From positions 5,050,444-5,114,443 of the forward strand of contig NZ_CP083986.1 in NCBI RefSeq assembly GCF_020172685.1: a stretch of DNA of 64,000 bases, written 5' to 3'. The stretch comes from [Mycobacterium] nativiensis (GTDB lineage: Bacteria; Actinomycetota; Actinomycetes; Mycobacteriales; Mycobacteriaceae). The stretch's first letter is position 1. Each line of letters begins with the position of its first letter. The position numbers and the translations under genes are program-made. The notes beneath the pieces were generated by a model. That model was not told the DNA's origin and ran no database searches. It worked only from the letters and a program-made list of their open reading frames with translations. This document shows positions 10,200 through 19,939 of this stretch, piece after piece.

Positions 10200-11423
10200 C
10201 TAATCCGTTGCTACCGTGCCGCTTTGACACAACTGGTCGATATCGTCGGGTGTCATTCCGAGGCGTTCGGCGAGCACCCGCCCGGTGTCGGCACCCAACT
10301 CCGGTGCCACCACCGCAGGCGGGTGGGCGCCGTCGATGGATGCCGGCAGCCCGGCCGCCAGGTACTCCCCCACCCCGGGCTGATGCAGCGCCGCGAACAT
10401 CGCATTGCCGCGCAGGCGCTCGTCGGCGGCCACCTCCGCGAAGCTGCGGTACCGGTCCCACAGCAGTGACGTACCCGCCAGAGCGGATTCGACCTGAGCC
10501 GCAGTGCATTCGGCGAACCAGCCGCTGAACAGTCCGCTCAGCACATCCCGGTAGCGGTAGCGTTGCCCCTCGTCGGAGAAGTCGATGTCCCGCGCCTGCA
10601 CCAGTGCAGCAATGACTTTCGTCGTTCCGGTCAGCTCGGCCAGATCACGGAAATGCCGATCGGTCAACGTGACGATCATGAACACCGCCCCGTCGCTGCA
10701 GGTGAAACTCTGACCGTACTGGCCGTAGACCGCGTTGCCGATGGGTTCGCGCCGGGTTCCGTTCACCATCGCCTCGGTGAGAAAGCCCAGCGCGCTGGCG
10801 GTTCCCAACGCGACGTCCTCGAGCGCCAGCCGGATCTGACAGCCCTGGCCGGTGCGTTCGCGCCGATGCACCGCGGCGGCGACGGCCAGTGCGCCGTGCA
10901 GACCACACGCCACATCCCAGGCCGGCAGCACGTGATTGATCGGTGCGACGTATTCGCTGGGCCCCGTCACCAGCGGAAATCCGACCGCGGCGTTCACCGT
11001 GTAATCGACCGCGGTGGAACCGTCGGCGCGTCCGAGCACCTCGAGGTGAATCAGGTCAGGCCGAAGCGCGCACAGTGTGTCAAAGGAAAGCCATTGCCGG
11101 CCCGCCATATTGGTGAGCAGCACCCCACTGTCGGCGATCAGGCGCTGCACCAGCTGCTGCCCGCCGGGGGCCCGCAGGTCGGCGACCACCGAACGCTTGC
11201 CCTTGTTGAGCCCGGTCCAGTAGATGGAGGTTCCGTCCTCGGCGACCGGCCAGCGGCGGTAGTCCGCGGCCCCGCCGACGGGGTCGATGCGCACCACCTC
11301 AGCACCCAGTTGTGCCAGCGTCATCCCGGCCAGCGGCACCGCCACAAAGCTGGCGATCTCAATGACGCGCACCCCGGCCAACGGAGCCCCAGCGGTCCCC
11401 AAGACCCGAGCACTCGCCCGCAT
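10200..11423 (-). CDS. CoA-transferase family III protein, 2-methylfumaryl-CoA isomerase (Mct)-like
   Basis: A 407-residue CaiB/BaiF-family enzyme. The N-terminal half reads GMTLAQLGAEVVRIDPVGG, then YWTGLNKGKRSV. The likely catalytic aspartate is in AVDYTVNAAVG and the conserved INHVLPAWDVACG follows. This pattern resembles the 2-methylfumaryl-CoA (mesaconyl-CoA C1-C4) transferase of the 3-hydroxypropionate bicycle more than formyl- or carnitine-CoA transferases, judged from memory of the Chloroflexus protein. It probably moves CoA between carboxyl groups of one acyl chain or between two acids. It is cotranscribed with the MaoC hydratase and divergent from fbpC. Function is family-level only. 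Confidence 0.8.
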   Translation of the reverse strand: MRASARVLGTAGAPLAGVRVIEIASFVAVPLAGMTLAQLGAEVVRIDPVGGAADYRRWPVAEDGTSIYWTGLNKGKRSVVADLRAPGGQQLVQRLIADSGVLLTNMAGRQWLSFDTLCALRPDLIHLEVLGRADGSTAVDYTVNAAVGFPLVTGPSEYVAPINHVLPAWDVACGLHGALAVAAAVHRRERTGQGCQIRLALEDVALGTASALGFLTEAMVNGTRREPIGNAVYGQYGQSFTCSDGAVFMIVTLTDRHFRDLAELTGTTKVIAALVQARDIDFSDEGQRYRYRDVLSGLFSGWFAECTAAQVESALAGTSLLWDRYRSFAEVAADERLRGNAMFAALHQPGVGEYLAAGLPASIDGAHPPAVVAPELGADTGRVLAERLGMTPDDIDQLCQSGTVATD

Positions 11424-11565
11424 GACCTGCCCCTCGCCTCGTCGATTACGTCGACTATATGCCTACCCAGTTTCGGGGCGAGTCCGCGCCGAATCTCAAT
11501 CGTTGCCGAACCGCGATATGAAATCCCGTGGCGGCGAACAGGACACGGCCCAGCACCGTGTTTGA

Positions 11566-12630
<1,065 letters not shown>

Positions 12631-12649
12631 TCGCGCCTGCCTCTGCCGT

Positions 12650-12706
12650 GACCGTGCAGAGTTGTCCGCCCCCACCTGGGGGAACACCGGACAGCTCGGC
12701 ACGGTC
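12650..12706. terminator. multi-segment hairpin between convergent fbpC and DUF1275 genes
   Basis: A nested hairpin with three perfect stems: GACCGTGC with GCACGGTC, TGTCCG with CGGACA, and CCCCCA with TGGGGG closing on a two-base loop. It starts 20 bases after fbpC and ends 17 bases before the stop of the opposing gene. It is placed to act as a bidirectional terminator. There is no T-tract, which is usual for mycobacteria. Confidence 0.75.
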
Positions 12707-12723
12707 GCGGCGTATCCGGGGGA

Positions 12724-13404
12724 CTACTGCCACAGTCCGCGACGGTCGACATAGCGATGGGTGTAGACGGTGGCCGCCGCGCAGATCCCCGAGGCGATGG
12801 CCAGCATCCAGGTACCGCCGGCGAACAGGCTGATGATGCCGCCGGCGACCGCGCCGAAGGTGTATCCGCTGAAGAGCAGAAAGTGCCCGAGCCAGTCGCG
12901 GATGCTGCCGCCGCTGATGTGGCGCTCGATGCCCTGGCCCAGCTTCACCACGGTGCCGGTGACATAGCTCAACGGAATCGACACTTCGCCGTCGCGGACA
13001 AACGTGGTGTTCAGCGCCCCGACACCGAAGGCGACCAGCAGGATCGGCAGCAGGGGCAGCGGCAGCGACGGCCCGCCCTCCCGGAGCCAGTCGACGAGGG
13101 TGGCGGCCACCAGCGCCACCGCGGTCAGCACCAAGCCGCCGTGCGGCTGCGACGGCCAGACGTAGCGCCGGAACAGCGACGCGACCACCACCCCGGCCAG
13201 GAACGAGAACAGCAGCGCCGCGGCCGAGATCGACAGCCACTGGTTGTCGTTGAAAACGCCCAGCACCGCTCGTCCGGCGTTGCCGGTCATGAAGGTGACG
13301 AAGTAGCCCTCGGAGTGGGTGAAGGCCGCAGCGGCCAGCAGTCCGGCGAGTGCCGCCAGCACCCAGGACAGCTTCGTTTCGCTGTCGTAGTGCTCGCGTA
13401 TCAC
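12724..13404 (-). CDS. DUF1275 (YoaK-type) integral membrane protein
   Basis: A 226-residue inner-membrane protein with about six or seven hydrophobic helices. The N-terminal FTHSEGYFVTFMTGNAGR segment and the later GVGALNTTFVRDG and SYVTGTVVKLGQ segments are the conserved signature of DUF1275 proteins. Molecular function is unknown for the family; some members are annotated as possible transporters. It lies 17 bases downstream of pepA on the same strand and probably shares its transcript. The stop is followed by the shared hairpin with fbpC. Confidence 0.8.
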   Translation of the reverse strand: MIREHYDSETKLSWVLAALAGLLAAAAFTHSEGYFVTFMTGNAGRAVLGVFNDNQWLSISAAALLFSFLAGVVVASLFRRYVWPSQPHGGLVLTAVALVAATLVDWLREGGPSLPLPLLPILLVAFGVGALNTTFVRDGEVSIPLSYVTGTVVKLGQGIERHISGGSIRDWLGHFLLFSGYTFGAVAGGIISLFAGGTWMLAIASGICAAATVYTHRYVDRRGLWQ

Positions 13405-13422
13405 GCGTTGGTGATTCCGGCC

Positions 13423-14469
13423 TTAGCCGACCGGTCCGGGGACCAGGGTCACGGTGGCGCTGTGCTCACCGCTCGCCGGGTTGCGCCACGTCAGCGTGAC
13501 GATGTCACCGGGGTGGCACTGGTCGAGCACGTCGGTCAGGTCGGTGGCCGAGTTCACCGGCCGGCCGTTGATCGACGTGATCACGTCATCCCTGGCGATA
13601 CCGGTCCCGGCGGCCGGGGTGTCGGCGAGCACCGTGGCGACGCGCGCCCCGCCGTTGTCGTCCACCACACCGACGCCCATGAATGCCGTCTCACCGATGT
13701 GCACGGTGCTCGACGAGATACCCGCCCGGATCTGTCCGGCGATGGCCATCGCCTGGTCGATGGGGATCGCGTAGCCCTCGCCGCCCGGCTGGGCGAACTT
13801 GTAGTTGTCGCTGGCCGCGGTGTTCATCCCAATCACCTGGCCGGCGCCGTTGACCATCGGGCCGCCCGAGTCACCGGGACGGATCGGGGTGTCGGCCTTG
13901 ATCATGTTGTTCAGCGTCTCGGTGGTGCCGGTCAGTTCATCGGCGGCCGAAACGGTCTGGTTCAGCGCGATGACGCGACCGGGCACCGCACTCGGCGTGC
14001 CACCGTGCCCGCCGGCATTGCCCATCGAGACCACCGGGTCACCGACGGTCACCCGCGACGAGTTGCCGATGTTGGCGGCCGGCAACCCGGAAGCGCCGCG
14101 CAGTTGCAGCACCGCCACGTCGTGGCTGCGGTCGAATCCGAGCACATCGACTTCGTAGGTCTGGCCGTTGCCGACCGCGAACGCCGTGATGCCGGTGGCC
14201 CCGGCGATGACGTGGTTGTTGGTCAGCACCACACCGCCCGGGTCCAAGACGATGCCGGTTCCGGCGCCCACCGCGCCCTGGTAGCCCATCTGGGTGTCGA
14301 GGTTCACCACGGCCGGGCTGACCTGGGCGACCATCGCCGACGGGTCGAGGGGGGCGGGCAGCGGCGGCACCGCCTGGGCCGGCGCCACCAGACCCAGACC
14401 GACCGTGGCTATTGAAGCCGCTGTCACGCTGAGCAGCCACCACCGGCTAGGGCGATGCGATCCGCTCAT
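13423..14469 (-). CDS. pepA: secreted trypsin-like serine protease PepA (Mtb32A-type) with PDZ domain
   Basis: A 348-residue exported HtrA-like protease. A Sec signal peptide covers residues 1 to about 33 (cut after AQA). The catalytic triad is His86 (TNNHVIAG), Asp117 (DRSHDVAVLQ) and Ser201 (RPGDSGGP). A C-terminal PDZ domain begins near 265, with TPAAGTGIARDDVITSINGR. It matches M. tuberculosis Rv0125 in length and layout. The start ATG follows AGGAGG (rc of 14477-14482). It is divergent from the F420-dependent oxidoreductase gene, with 140 bases of shared upstream DNA. Confidence 0.94.
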   Translation of the reverse strand: MSGSHRPSRWWLLSVTAASIATVGLGLVAPAQAVPPLPAPLDPSAMVAQVSPAVVNLDTQMGYQGAVGAGTGIVLDPGGVVLTNNHVIAGATGITAFAVGNGQTYEVDVLGFDRSHDVAVLQLRGASGLPAANIGNSSRVTVGDPVVSMGNAGGHGGTPSAVPGRVIALNQTVSAADELTGTTETLNNMIKADTPIRPGDSGGPMVNGAGQVIGMNTAASDNYKFAQPGGEGYAIPIDQAMAIAGQIRAGISSSTVHIGETAFMGVGVVDDNGGARVATVLADTPAAGTGIARDDVITSINGRPVNSATDLTDVLDQCHPGDIVTLTWRNPASGEHSATVTLVPGPVG

Positions 14470-14609
14470 CAGGCTTACCTCCTGGGGTCAGGTCACGCTC
14501 CGGGCGCCCCGCCAAAACCCCAGCACGTCGCCGGTGGGCGCGTTGGCGAAACAAACACGTCAAGTTTAGCGGAGCCGCCCATACCGGCCACAAACGCTAG
14601 GCTGACGTG

Positions 14610-15017
14610 ATGGGCGGTGGCGACCCGCAGGCCCGGTTCGCGCGGGCCCGTGTGGCGCGGCTGGCGACCGTGTGGCCCGACGGCGGACCACACCTGGTGC
14701 CGGTGGTGTTCGCCCTGCTGGACGACGTGGTCTACACCGCCGTGGATGCCAAACCCAAGACCACCCAACGGCTGCGCCGATTGGCCAACATCGAGCACAA
14801 TTCGCGGGTCAGCGTGTTGGTGGACCACTACGACGACGACTGGTCGCAGCTGTGGTGGGTGCGGGCCGACGGGACGGCGACGGTCCACCACGATGGCGCG
14901 GCCATGCGTACCGGCTATGAGGCCCTGCGGGCGAAGTACCCGCAATACCAATCGATTGCGTTGGCCGGGCCGGTGATCACCATCGCCGTCGAGCACTGGT
15001 CGGCCTGGCAGGCCTGA
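14610..15017 (+). CDS. F420-dependent split-barrel oxidoreductase, Rv0121c-like
   Basis: A 135-residue protein of the PNPOx-like flavin/deazaflavin split-barrel fold. It has the typical [20 protein letters not shown] opening, where the first strand pair binds the F420 phosphate, then [19 protein letters not shown] and [19 protein letters not shown]. It resembles the TIGR03668 family and matches Rv0121c by position. The ATG at 14610 directly follows an in-frame GTG at 14607 that could also serve. Substrate unknown. Same strand as the HugZ-type gene, 27 bases before it. Confidence 0.8.
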   Translation: MGGGDPQARFARARVARLATVWPDGGPHLVPVVFALLDDVVYTAVDAKPKTTQRLRRLANIEHNSRVSVLVDHYDDDWSQLWWVRADGTATVHHDGAAMRTGYEALRAKYPQYQSIALAGPVITIAVEHWSAWQA

Positions 15018-15044
15018 TCCGACGCAACGAGGTACTGTGCCGGC

Positions 15045-15851
15045 ATGGCCAACCGGGACCACGGCGATCCGGGCGATGCGCCCTCGGTGCCGCCGGCGTT
15101 GACTCCGATAGCGAACGACACCCGGCCGTCGGCGGCCGAAGAGGCCCGGACGCTCACCGCCGCAACCAATGCCGCCACCTTGGCGACCCTGACAACGGAC
15201 GGCGACCCGTGGGCGTCGCTGATCACCTACGGACTGCTCGACGGCGCTCCGGTGCTGTGCGTGTCCCACATGGCCGAGCACGGCCGCAACCTGGCCCGCG
15301 ACCCGAGGGCCAGCCTCGCCGTCGTGGAACCCGGCGCGCACGCCGATCCGCTGGCCGGCGGCCGCGTCACGCTGGCGGGGGTGGTCCACCAGCCCAGCGG
15401 CGACGAGTACGCCGCGGCCCGCGACGCCTACCTGGCGCAGGTGCCGGCCGGCAAGTACTACATCGACTACAGCGACTTCTCGCTGTGGGTGCTCGGCGTG
15501 CAGCGGGTGCGCTGGGTGGGCGGATACGGCCGGATGGATTCGGCGACCGGTGCGGACTACATTGCCGCGCAGCCTGATCCGGTCTCACCGCATGCGGCCG
15601 GCGCCATCGCACACCTCAACGCCGACCACGCCGACGCGTTGCGCGCAATGGCGCAGGTGCTGGGCGGATACCCGGATACCACGGCGGCGACGTGCTCCGG
15701 CGCAGACCGATACGGCCTGGATCTGAAGGTCGTCACCGAACGAGGCATTGCCTACACCCGCGTCGGATACCGGCAACCGATCGATTCGATCGGCGAGCTG
15801 CGCGCCGCCACCGTGGAATTGGCGCGGTCAGCCCGCGAGCAGAGCCGGTAG
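15045..15851 (+). CDS. HugZ-type pyridoxamine-phosphate-oxidase-fold protein with DUF2470 domain
   Basis: 268 residues. Residues 25-165 form a flavin split barrel (ATNAATLATLTTDGDPWASL, then SHMAEHGRNLARDPRASL). Residues 180-268 form a DUF2470 domain with the conserved HLNADHADALRAMA, a histidine-rich helix that in HugZ relatives contributes to haem binding. Related proteins are haem-degrading oxygenases or haem-binding stress proteins; which applies here is not decidable. It probably forms one unit with the preceding split-barrel gene and lies 133 bases before fusA2. Confidence 0.75.
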   Translation: MANRDHGDPGDAPSVPPALTPIANDTRPSAAEEARTLTAATNAATLATLTTDGDPWASLITYGLLDGAPVLCVSHMAEHGRNLARDPRASLAVVEPGAHADPLAGGRVTLAGVVHQPSGDEYAAARDAYLAQVPAGKYYIDYSDFSLWVLGVQRVRWVGGYGRMDSATGADYIAAQPDPVSPHAAGAIAHLNADHADALRAMAQVLGGYPDTTAATCSGADRYGLDLKVVTERGIAYTRVGYRQPIDSIGELRAATVELARSAREQSR

Positions 15852-15984
15852 CCGCGGCCCTTCTGCCCGCCCAGACGCAGACACCGGCGGCACCCGCGCG
15901 GTCTTTTCGCTGAACTCCTTGTGTTGGGCAGCCGTTGAGGGAAGGGTGGCTATAGATCGGTTGCCGAGACCAGGAGCGGCGCAG

Positions 15985-18150
15985 ATGGCAGATAAGACGA
16001 CCACGCCGAAAAACGGTGCCGCCCCCACCGCGGCCGATCCGGCCGCCATCCGCAACGTCGTGTTGATCGGTCCGCCCGGCTCGGGCAAGACCACACTGGT
16101 CGAGGCGATGCTGGTGGCCTCCGGGGTGCTGCCCCGGGCCGGCTCGATCACCGACGGCAGCACGGTCTGCGACTACGACGACGTGGAGATCCGTCAGCAG
16201 CGTTCGGTCGGGGTCGCGTGCGCGTCGCTGGCGCACGACGGCGTCAAGATCAACCTGATCGACACCCCGGGTTACGCCGACTTCATAGGCGAAGTCCGGG
16301 CCGGACTGCGCGCCGCCGATTGCGCCCTGTTCGTCGTCGCGGCCAACGAGGACATCGACGACGCGACCACGGCACTGTGGCAGGAATGCAGCCGGATCTC
16401 CATGCCGCGTGCGGTGGTCGTCACCAAGCTGGACCACGCCCGGGCCGATTACCCCGCCAGCCTGGCCGCCGCGCGGGCATCTTTCGGTGAGAAGGTGCTG
16501 CCGCTGTACCTGCCGACCGGGACCGACGGTTCAGCGAGGCTCGACGAAGGAGAGGCGAAGCTGGGACCGTCGCATGAACCCGCCGGCCTGGTCGCGCTGC
16601 TGGCGACCGAACGGTCCCTCACGGCCGAAGCCGAGCAGCGCCGCGGCGAGCTGATCGAGGCGATCATCGAGGAGTCCGAGGACGAGTCGCTGCTGGAGCG
16701 TTACCTCGGCGGGGAAGCGATCGACCAGGCGGTGCTCACCGGCGACCTGGAGCGGGCCCTGGACGAGGTCCTGGCGCGCGGCTCCTTCTTTCCGGTCATC
16801 CCGGCGTGCAGCAGCTCCGGCGTCGGTATCTCCGAGTTGCTCGGGGTCATCACCGCCGGCTTCCCCGCCCCGCCGGAGCATCGGCTTCCGGAGGCGTTCA
16901 GCCCGGACGGCGTGGCGCGCGCCGGTCTGAGTTGCGATCCGACCGGGCCGCTGCTGGCCGAGGTGGTCAGGACGACATCGGACCCCTACGTCGGCCGGGT
17001 GAGCCTGGTTCGGGTGTTCTCCGGAACCATCCAGCCCGACAGCGGGATTCATGTCAGTGGGCATTGCACGGGATTCTTCGGCGAGGCCAGTGGTCACAGC
17101 GACCACGACGAGGACGACCGGATCGGGGCGTTGGCGTTTCCGCTCGGGAGACAACAGCGGCCGGCCACCGCGGTGATGGCCGGTGACATCTGCACGGTCG
17201 GCCGGCTCAGCCACGCCGAGACCGGAGACACCCTGTCCGACAAGGCCGAACCGCTGGTGTGCAAACCCTGGCCGATGCCCGACCCGCTGCTGCCGGTAGC
17301 CGTCATCCCGCACGCCAAGACCGACGAGGACAAGCTGGCGGTCGGGTTGGCCCGACTTGCCGCCGAGGACCCGAGCCTGCGGATCGAACGGAACCCGGAG
17401 ACCCATCAGACCGTGTTGTGGTGCATGGGCGAAGCGCACTCGGGCATCGTGCTCGACACGCTGGCCAATCGCTACGCGATAGCGGTGGACACCGTCGCGC
17501 TGCGGGTGGCACTGCGGGAGACGTTCGGCAGCAAGGCAAAAGGCCACGGCCGGCACGTCAAGCAGTCCGGCGGACACGGCCAGTACGCCGTCTGCGATGT
17601 CGAGGTGGAGCCGCTGACACAGGGTTCCGGTTTCGAGTTCGTCGACCGCGTGGTCGGCGGGGCGGTACCCCGCCAGTTCATCCCCAGCGTGGAGAAGGGC
17701 GTCCGCGCACAGATGGAGCGGGGACTCACCGGGGTGAGTGGGTATCCGGTCGTCGACATCCGGGTCACGCTGCTCGACGGCAAGGCGCACAGCGTCGATT
17801 CCTCGGACTTCGCCTTCCAGATGGCCGGCGCGGCGGCCCTGCGCGACGCCGCGACCACCGGCCGGGTTCAGTTGCTTGAGCCGATCGACGACGTCACGGT
17901 GCTGGTACCGGACGATCTGGTCGGTGCGGCGATGGGCGACCTGGCCGCCCGGCGCGCACGGGTGCTGGGCACCGATAAAGTCGGGATCGACCGCACCTGC
18001 GTGAAGGCCGAAGTGCCGCAGACCGAACTGATCCGGTACGCGGTCGACCTGCGGTCGCTGACGCACGGAGCCGGTTCGTTCACCCGCGGCTTCGCCCGCT
18101 ACGAGCCGCTGCCGGAGTCCGCGGCGGCGCACGCCACCAGCTCCGCATGA
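15985..18150 (+). CDS. fusA2: EF-G-like translational GTPase FusA2, carrying the 49-bp in-frame element
   Basis: A 721-residue elongation factor G homologue of the actinobacterial FusA2 (Rv0120c) type. The start ATG follows AGGAG (15972-15976). Visible are the P-loop GPPGSGKT at 29-36, the G3 motif DTPGYADF, the G4 motif TKLD, and the domain IV/V core GHGRHVKQSGGHGQYAVCDV. FusA2 proteins are not essential in species that also have fusA1. Their role is uncertain (stress, ribosome recycling or hibernation are candidates). Residues 181-196 are coded by the 49-bp repeat (GSARLDEGEAKLGPS), lying in a loop after VLPLYLPTG where relatives vary. The frame continues cleanly, so the protein is probably made. 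Confidence 0.93.
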   Translation: MADKTTTPKNGAAPTAADPAAIRNVVLIGPPGSGKTTLVEAMLVASGVLPRAGSITDGSTVCDYDDVEIRQQRSVGVACASLAHDGVKINLIDTPGYADFIGEVRAGLRAADCALFVVAANEDIDDATTALWQECSRISMPRAVVVTKLDHARADYPASLAAARASFGEKVLPLYLPTGTDGSARLDEGEAKLGPSHEPAGLVALLATERSLTAEAEQRRGELIEAIIEESEDESLLERYLGGEAIDQAVLTGDLERALDEVLARGSFFPVIPACSSSGVGISELLGVITAGFPAPPEHRLPEAFSPDGVARAGLSCDPTGPLLAEVVRTTSDPYVGRVSLVRVFSGTIQPDSGIHVSGHCTGFFGEASGHSDHDEDDRIGALAFPLGRQQRPATAVMAGDICTVGRLSHAETGDTLSDKAEPLVCKPWPMPDPLLPVAVIPHAKTDEDKLAVGLARLAAEDPSLRIERNPETHQTVLWCMGEAHSGIVLDTLANRYAIAVDTVALRVALRETFGSKAKGHGRHVKQSGGHGQYAVCDVEVEPLTQGSGFEFVDRVVGGAVPRQFIPSVEKGVRAQMERGLTGVSGYPVVDIRVTLLDGKAHSVDSSDFAFQMAGAAALRDAATTGRVQLLEPIDDVTVLVPDDLVGAAMGDLAARRARVLGTDKVGIDRTCVKAEVPQTELIRYAVDLRSLTHGAGSFTRGFARYEPLPESAAAHATSSA
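16524..16572 (+). repeat. 49-bp in-frame palindromic element, copy 1 (in fusA2)
   Basis: Terminal arms CGACGGT and ACCGTCG are perfect inverse complements around a 35-base core. The core begins TCAGCGAGG and ends GCGAAGCTGGG. CAGC and GCTG just inside the arms extend the stem past a small internal bulge. The three bases CAT follow, then three variable bases and CCC, as in the other two copies. The core is identical to copy 2 and differs from copy 3 at one base. It reads as GSARLDEGEAKLGP in the host frame. Confidence 0.9.
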
Positions 18151-18175
18151 CCTTGCTGGAGATGAAAGGACATTC

Positions 18176-18667
18176 ATGACGACAATCGCCGGACTGCCTG
18201 CGCACGTCTTGCTGCTACACGCAGTGGTGGTGCTGGTACCGCTCACCGCCATCCTGCTGATCCTGTGCGCGGTGTGGCCGGCGGCACGCCGGCGACTGGT
18301 CTGGCTGGTGGCAGCCTTGGCCGCCATCACGCTGCTGGTCACGCCGGCGACGGTCCGCGCCGGGGAATGGCTGGCCGACACCGGCAAGATCGACGGGTCG
18401 CCCCAGCTCGACACCCACATGACCGCCGGCGAGTACGGCGTCTATATGGCCCTGGCCCTGGCGGTGGCAGCGGCGCTGCTGGCCGGGCTCCATATCGCCT
18501 CGGCCCGCGAACGAGGCCTGGCCGCGGTGGCGCGGTTGGGGATCGTGGCCGTGGTGATCGCCCTGTCCGGCGGGGCCATGTTCGCCATTCACACCATCGG
18601 TGAATCAGGGGCCAAAGCGGCCTGGGGCAGCCTGCTCGCGCCCTCGGAGAGCCCGCAGAGTCCCTGA
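18176..18667 (+). CDS. DUF2231-type membrane protein
   Basis: 163 residues with four predicted membrane helices (about 10-35, 40-60, 88-112, 120-142) and a short polar loop (DTGKIDGSPQLDTHMTAGEY) between helices two and three. The N-terminal GLPAHVLLLHAVVVLVPLTA, with a His in a membrane helix, is characteristic of DUF2231, a family of unknown function. The ATG follows AAAGGA by 6 bases and lies 25 bases after fusA2, so the two may be cotranscribed. Confidence 0.7.
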   Translation: MTTIAGLPAHVLLLHAVVVLVPLTAILLILCAVWPAARRRLVWLVAALAAITLLVTPATVRAGEWLADTGKIDGSPQLDTHMTAGEYGVYMALALAVAAALLAGLHIASARERGLAAVARLGIVAVVIALSGGAMFAIHTIGESGAKAAWGSLLAPSESPQSP

Positions 18668-18697
18668 ATCTGCGCCAAACCCGTTTCGCTTGGCACA

Positions 18698-19477
18698 ATG
18701 GACGCCATGTACAGCGTGAGGCGGGGAATTTTGGCGCTGGCCGGCTCGGTGGCCCTGGTGATGGCGGGAACCGCCGGGGTCAGCCAGGCGGCGCAGACAT
18801 CGCCGGAACGAGGGTTCGCGGTTGCGGCCATCGAGCCGGCTTCGGGTTCGGTGGTGGGGGTCGGTTACCCGGTGATCGTGACGTTCGCCGGGCCAGTCGC
18901 TGACCGGGTGGCGGCCGAACGCGGCATCCACATCGCGGTGTCCGACAAAGCTGCACACGGCACACCCCACGGTCATTTCGAGTGGGTCAGTGCCGATGTG
19001 GTGCAGTGGATTCCGGACGGCTACTGGTCCCCGCACAGCAAGATCAGCGTTGACGCCCACGGAATGTCGACCGGATTCGAGACCGGTGACGCCGTGATGG
19101 CGGTGGCCGATATCTCCGACCACACCTTCACGGTGAGCGTCAACGGCGAGGTGGTGAAGGTGATGCCGGCGTCGATGGGTAAGCCCAAGCGCCCCACCCC
19201 GATCGGGTCGTTCACGGCACTGTCGAAGGAGCGCAGTATCAAGTTCGACTCACGCACCATCGGCATTCCCCTCAACGATCCGGAGGGCTACCTCATCGAC
19301 GGCCAGTACGGCGTTCGGGTGACCTGGGGTGGGGTCTACGTGCACTCGGCACCTTGGTCAGTGGGTTCGCAGGGCTACGCAAACGTCAGCCACGGCTGCA
19401 TCAACCTGAGCCCGGACAACGCCGCCTGGTACTTCGACAGCGTGCATCTGGGCGACCCGATCATCGTGCAGGCCTAA
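18698..19477 (+). CDS. ldtA: L,D-transpeptidase (LdtMt1/Rv0116c type)
   Basis: A secreted peptidoglycan cross-linking enzyme making 3-3 links between diaminopimelate residues. 259 residues: signal peptide to about 32 (cut after QAA), a bacterial Ig-like domain to about 135, then the YkuD catalytic domain. The active site is His216 (VYVHSAPWS) with the SHGCINLS motif holding the nucleophile Cys234. Length fits LdtMt1 (251 residues in M. tuberculosis, from memory). The second ATG at 18707 lies about 7 bases after a CACAAT box (18694-18699), so a leaderless start at residue 4 is possible. Confidence 0.94.
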   Translation: MDAMYSVRRGILALAGSVALVMAGTAGVSQAAQTSPERGFAVAAIEPASGSVVGVGYPVIVTFAGPVADRVAAERGIHIAVSDKAAHGTPHGHFEWVSADVVQWIPDGYWSPHSKISVDAHGMSTGFETGDAVMAVADISDHTFTVSVNGEVVKVMPASMGKPKRPTPIGSFTALSKERSIKFDSRTIGIPLNDPEGYLIDGQYGVRVTWGGVYVHSAPWSVGSQGYANVSHGCINLSPDNAAWYFDSVHLGDPIIVQA

Positions 19478-19486
19478 CGAGCCGAT

Positions 19487-19545
19487 TTGATTGTGCGCTG
19501 GTGGCGGTGACCATCGGCGTATCGCCGCCACCAGCGCACAATCAA
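19487..19545. terminator. 24-bp-stem hairpin after ldtA
   Basis: A long near-perfect inverted repeat begins 9 bases after the ldtA stop. The arms pair over 24 positions: 21 perfect from the outside (TTGATTGTGCGCTGGTGGCG and onwards), then one G-T wobble and two more pairs. They close on an 11-base loop. It ends 12 bases before the stop of the opposing 59-codon gene, so it can serve both. It may belong to the repeated terminator-hairpin families described in mycobacteria; that needs a motif search. Confidence 0.8.
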
Positions 19546-19557
19546 CGTGCTGGTTGT

Positions 19558-19737
19558 TCAGCAGGCGCCGAGCACTGCCGTCGGCATGTGCGCCACGTAG
19601 CGGTCGGCGCGGCGCTGCGGGCCCAACTCCGACGGGGCGCCCAGGTGACGCAGCCGGCCGACCACGCGGCGGCTGGCCTGGCGCACTGCCGATCCGTGGA
19701 TCGACGGAACAGAACGGGTGGAAACAACGAAAGCCAT
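19558..19737 (-). CDS. 59-residue basic protein, unknown
   Basis: Not recognised. A 59-residue protein, MAFVVSTRSVPSIHG at the start and MPTAVLGAC at the end, rich in arginine (9) and with a single C-terminal cysteine. Support for expression is good: AGGAG lies 8 bases before the ATG, in AGGAGAAAAATCATG, and an upstream promoter-like pair and a second small ORF sit on the same strand. No membrane helix or signal peptide is evident. The C-terminal cysteine could be a modification, metal-binding or disulfide site. Confidence 0.55.
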   Translation of the reverse strand: MAFVVSTRSVPSIHGSAVRQASRRVVGRLRHLGAPSELGPQRRADRYVAHMPTAVLGAC

Positions 19738-19802
19738 GATTTTTCTCCTGCCGGGAAACCCACCGGCCGACGCCACCCTTCCGGGATAGCGGAACTCGCG
19801 GT

Positions 19803-19883
19803 TCAGACCACGGCGAGCGCGCCGGGGACAGTGGGGGGAAAACTGATCATCGAATCGGGATACGGCCCGTCACTGGGACTCAC
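19803..19883 (-). CDS. 26-residue leader peptide or microprotein
   Basis: Not recognised. A GTG-started ORF of 26 codons, M-SPSDGPYPDSMISFPPTVPG followed by ALAVV, preceded by an exceptionally strong ribosome site, AAGGAGGTGAGGGCAAAGTG (AGGAGG 8 bases before the GTG). It starts about 57 bases downstream of a promoter-like -35/-10 pair and ends 65 bases before the 59-codon gene. The proline-rich content (6 of 26) could stall ribosomes, so a regulatory leader role is possible, as is a functional peptide. Confidence 0.5.
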   Translation of the reverse strand: MSPSDGPYPDSMISFPPTVPGALAVV

Positions 19884-19939
19884 TTTGCCCTCACCTCCTT
19901 CCGGCCAAGACACACGGGGATGTCGTCACTGTTGGGTCC

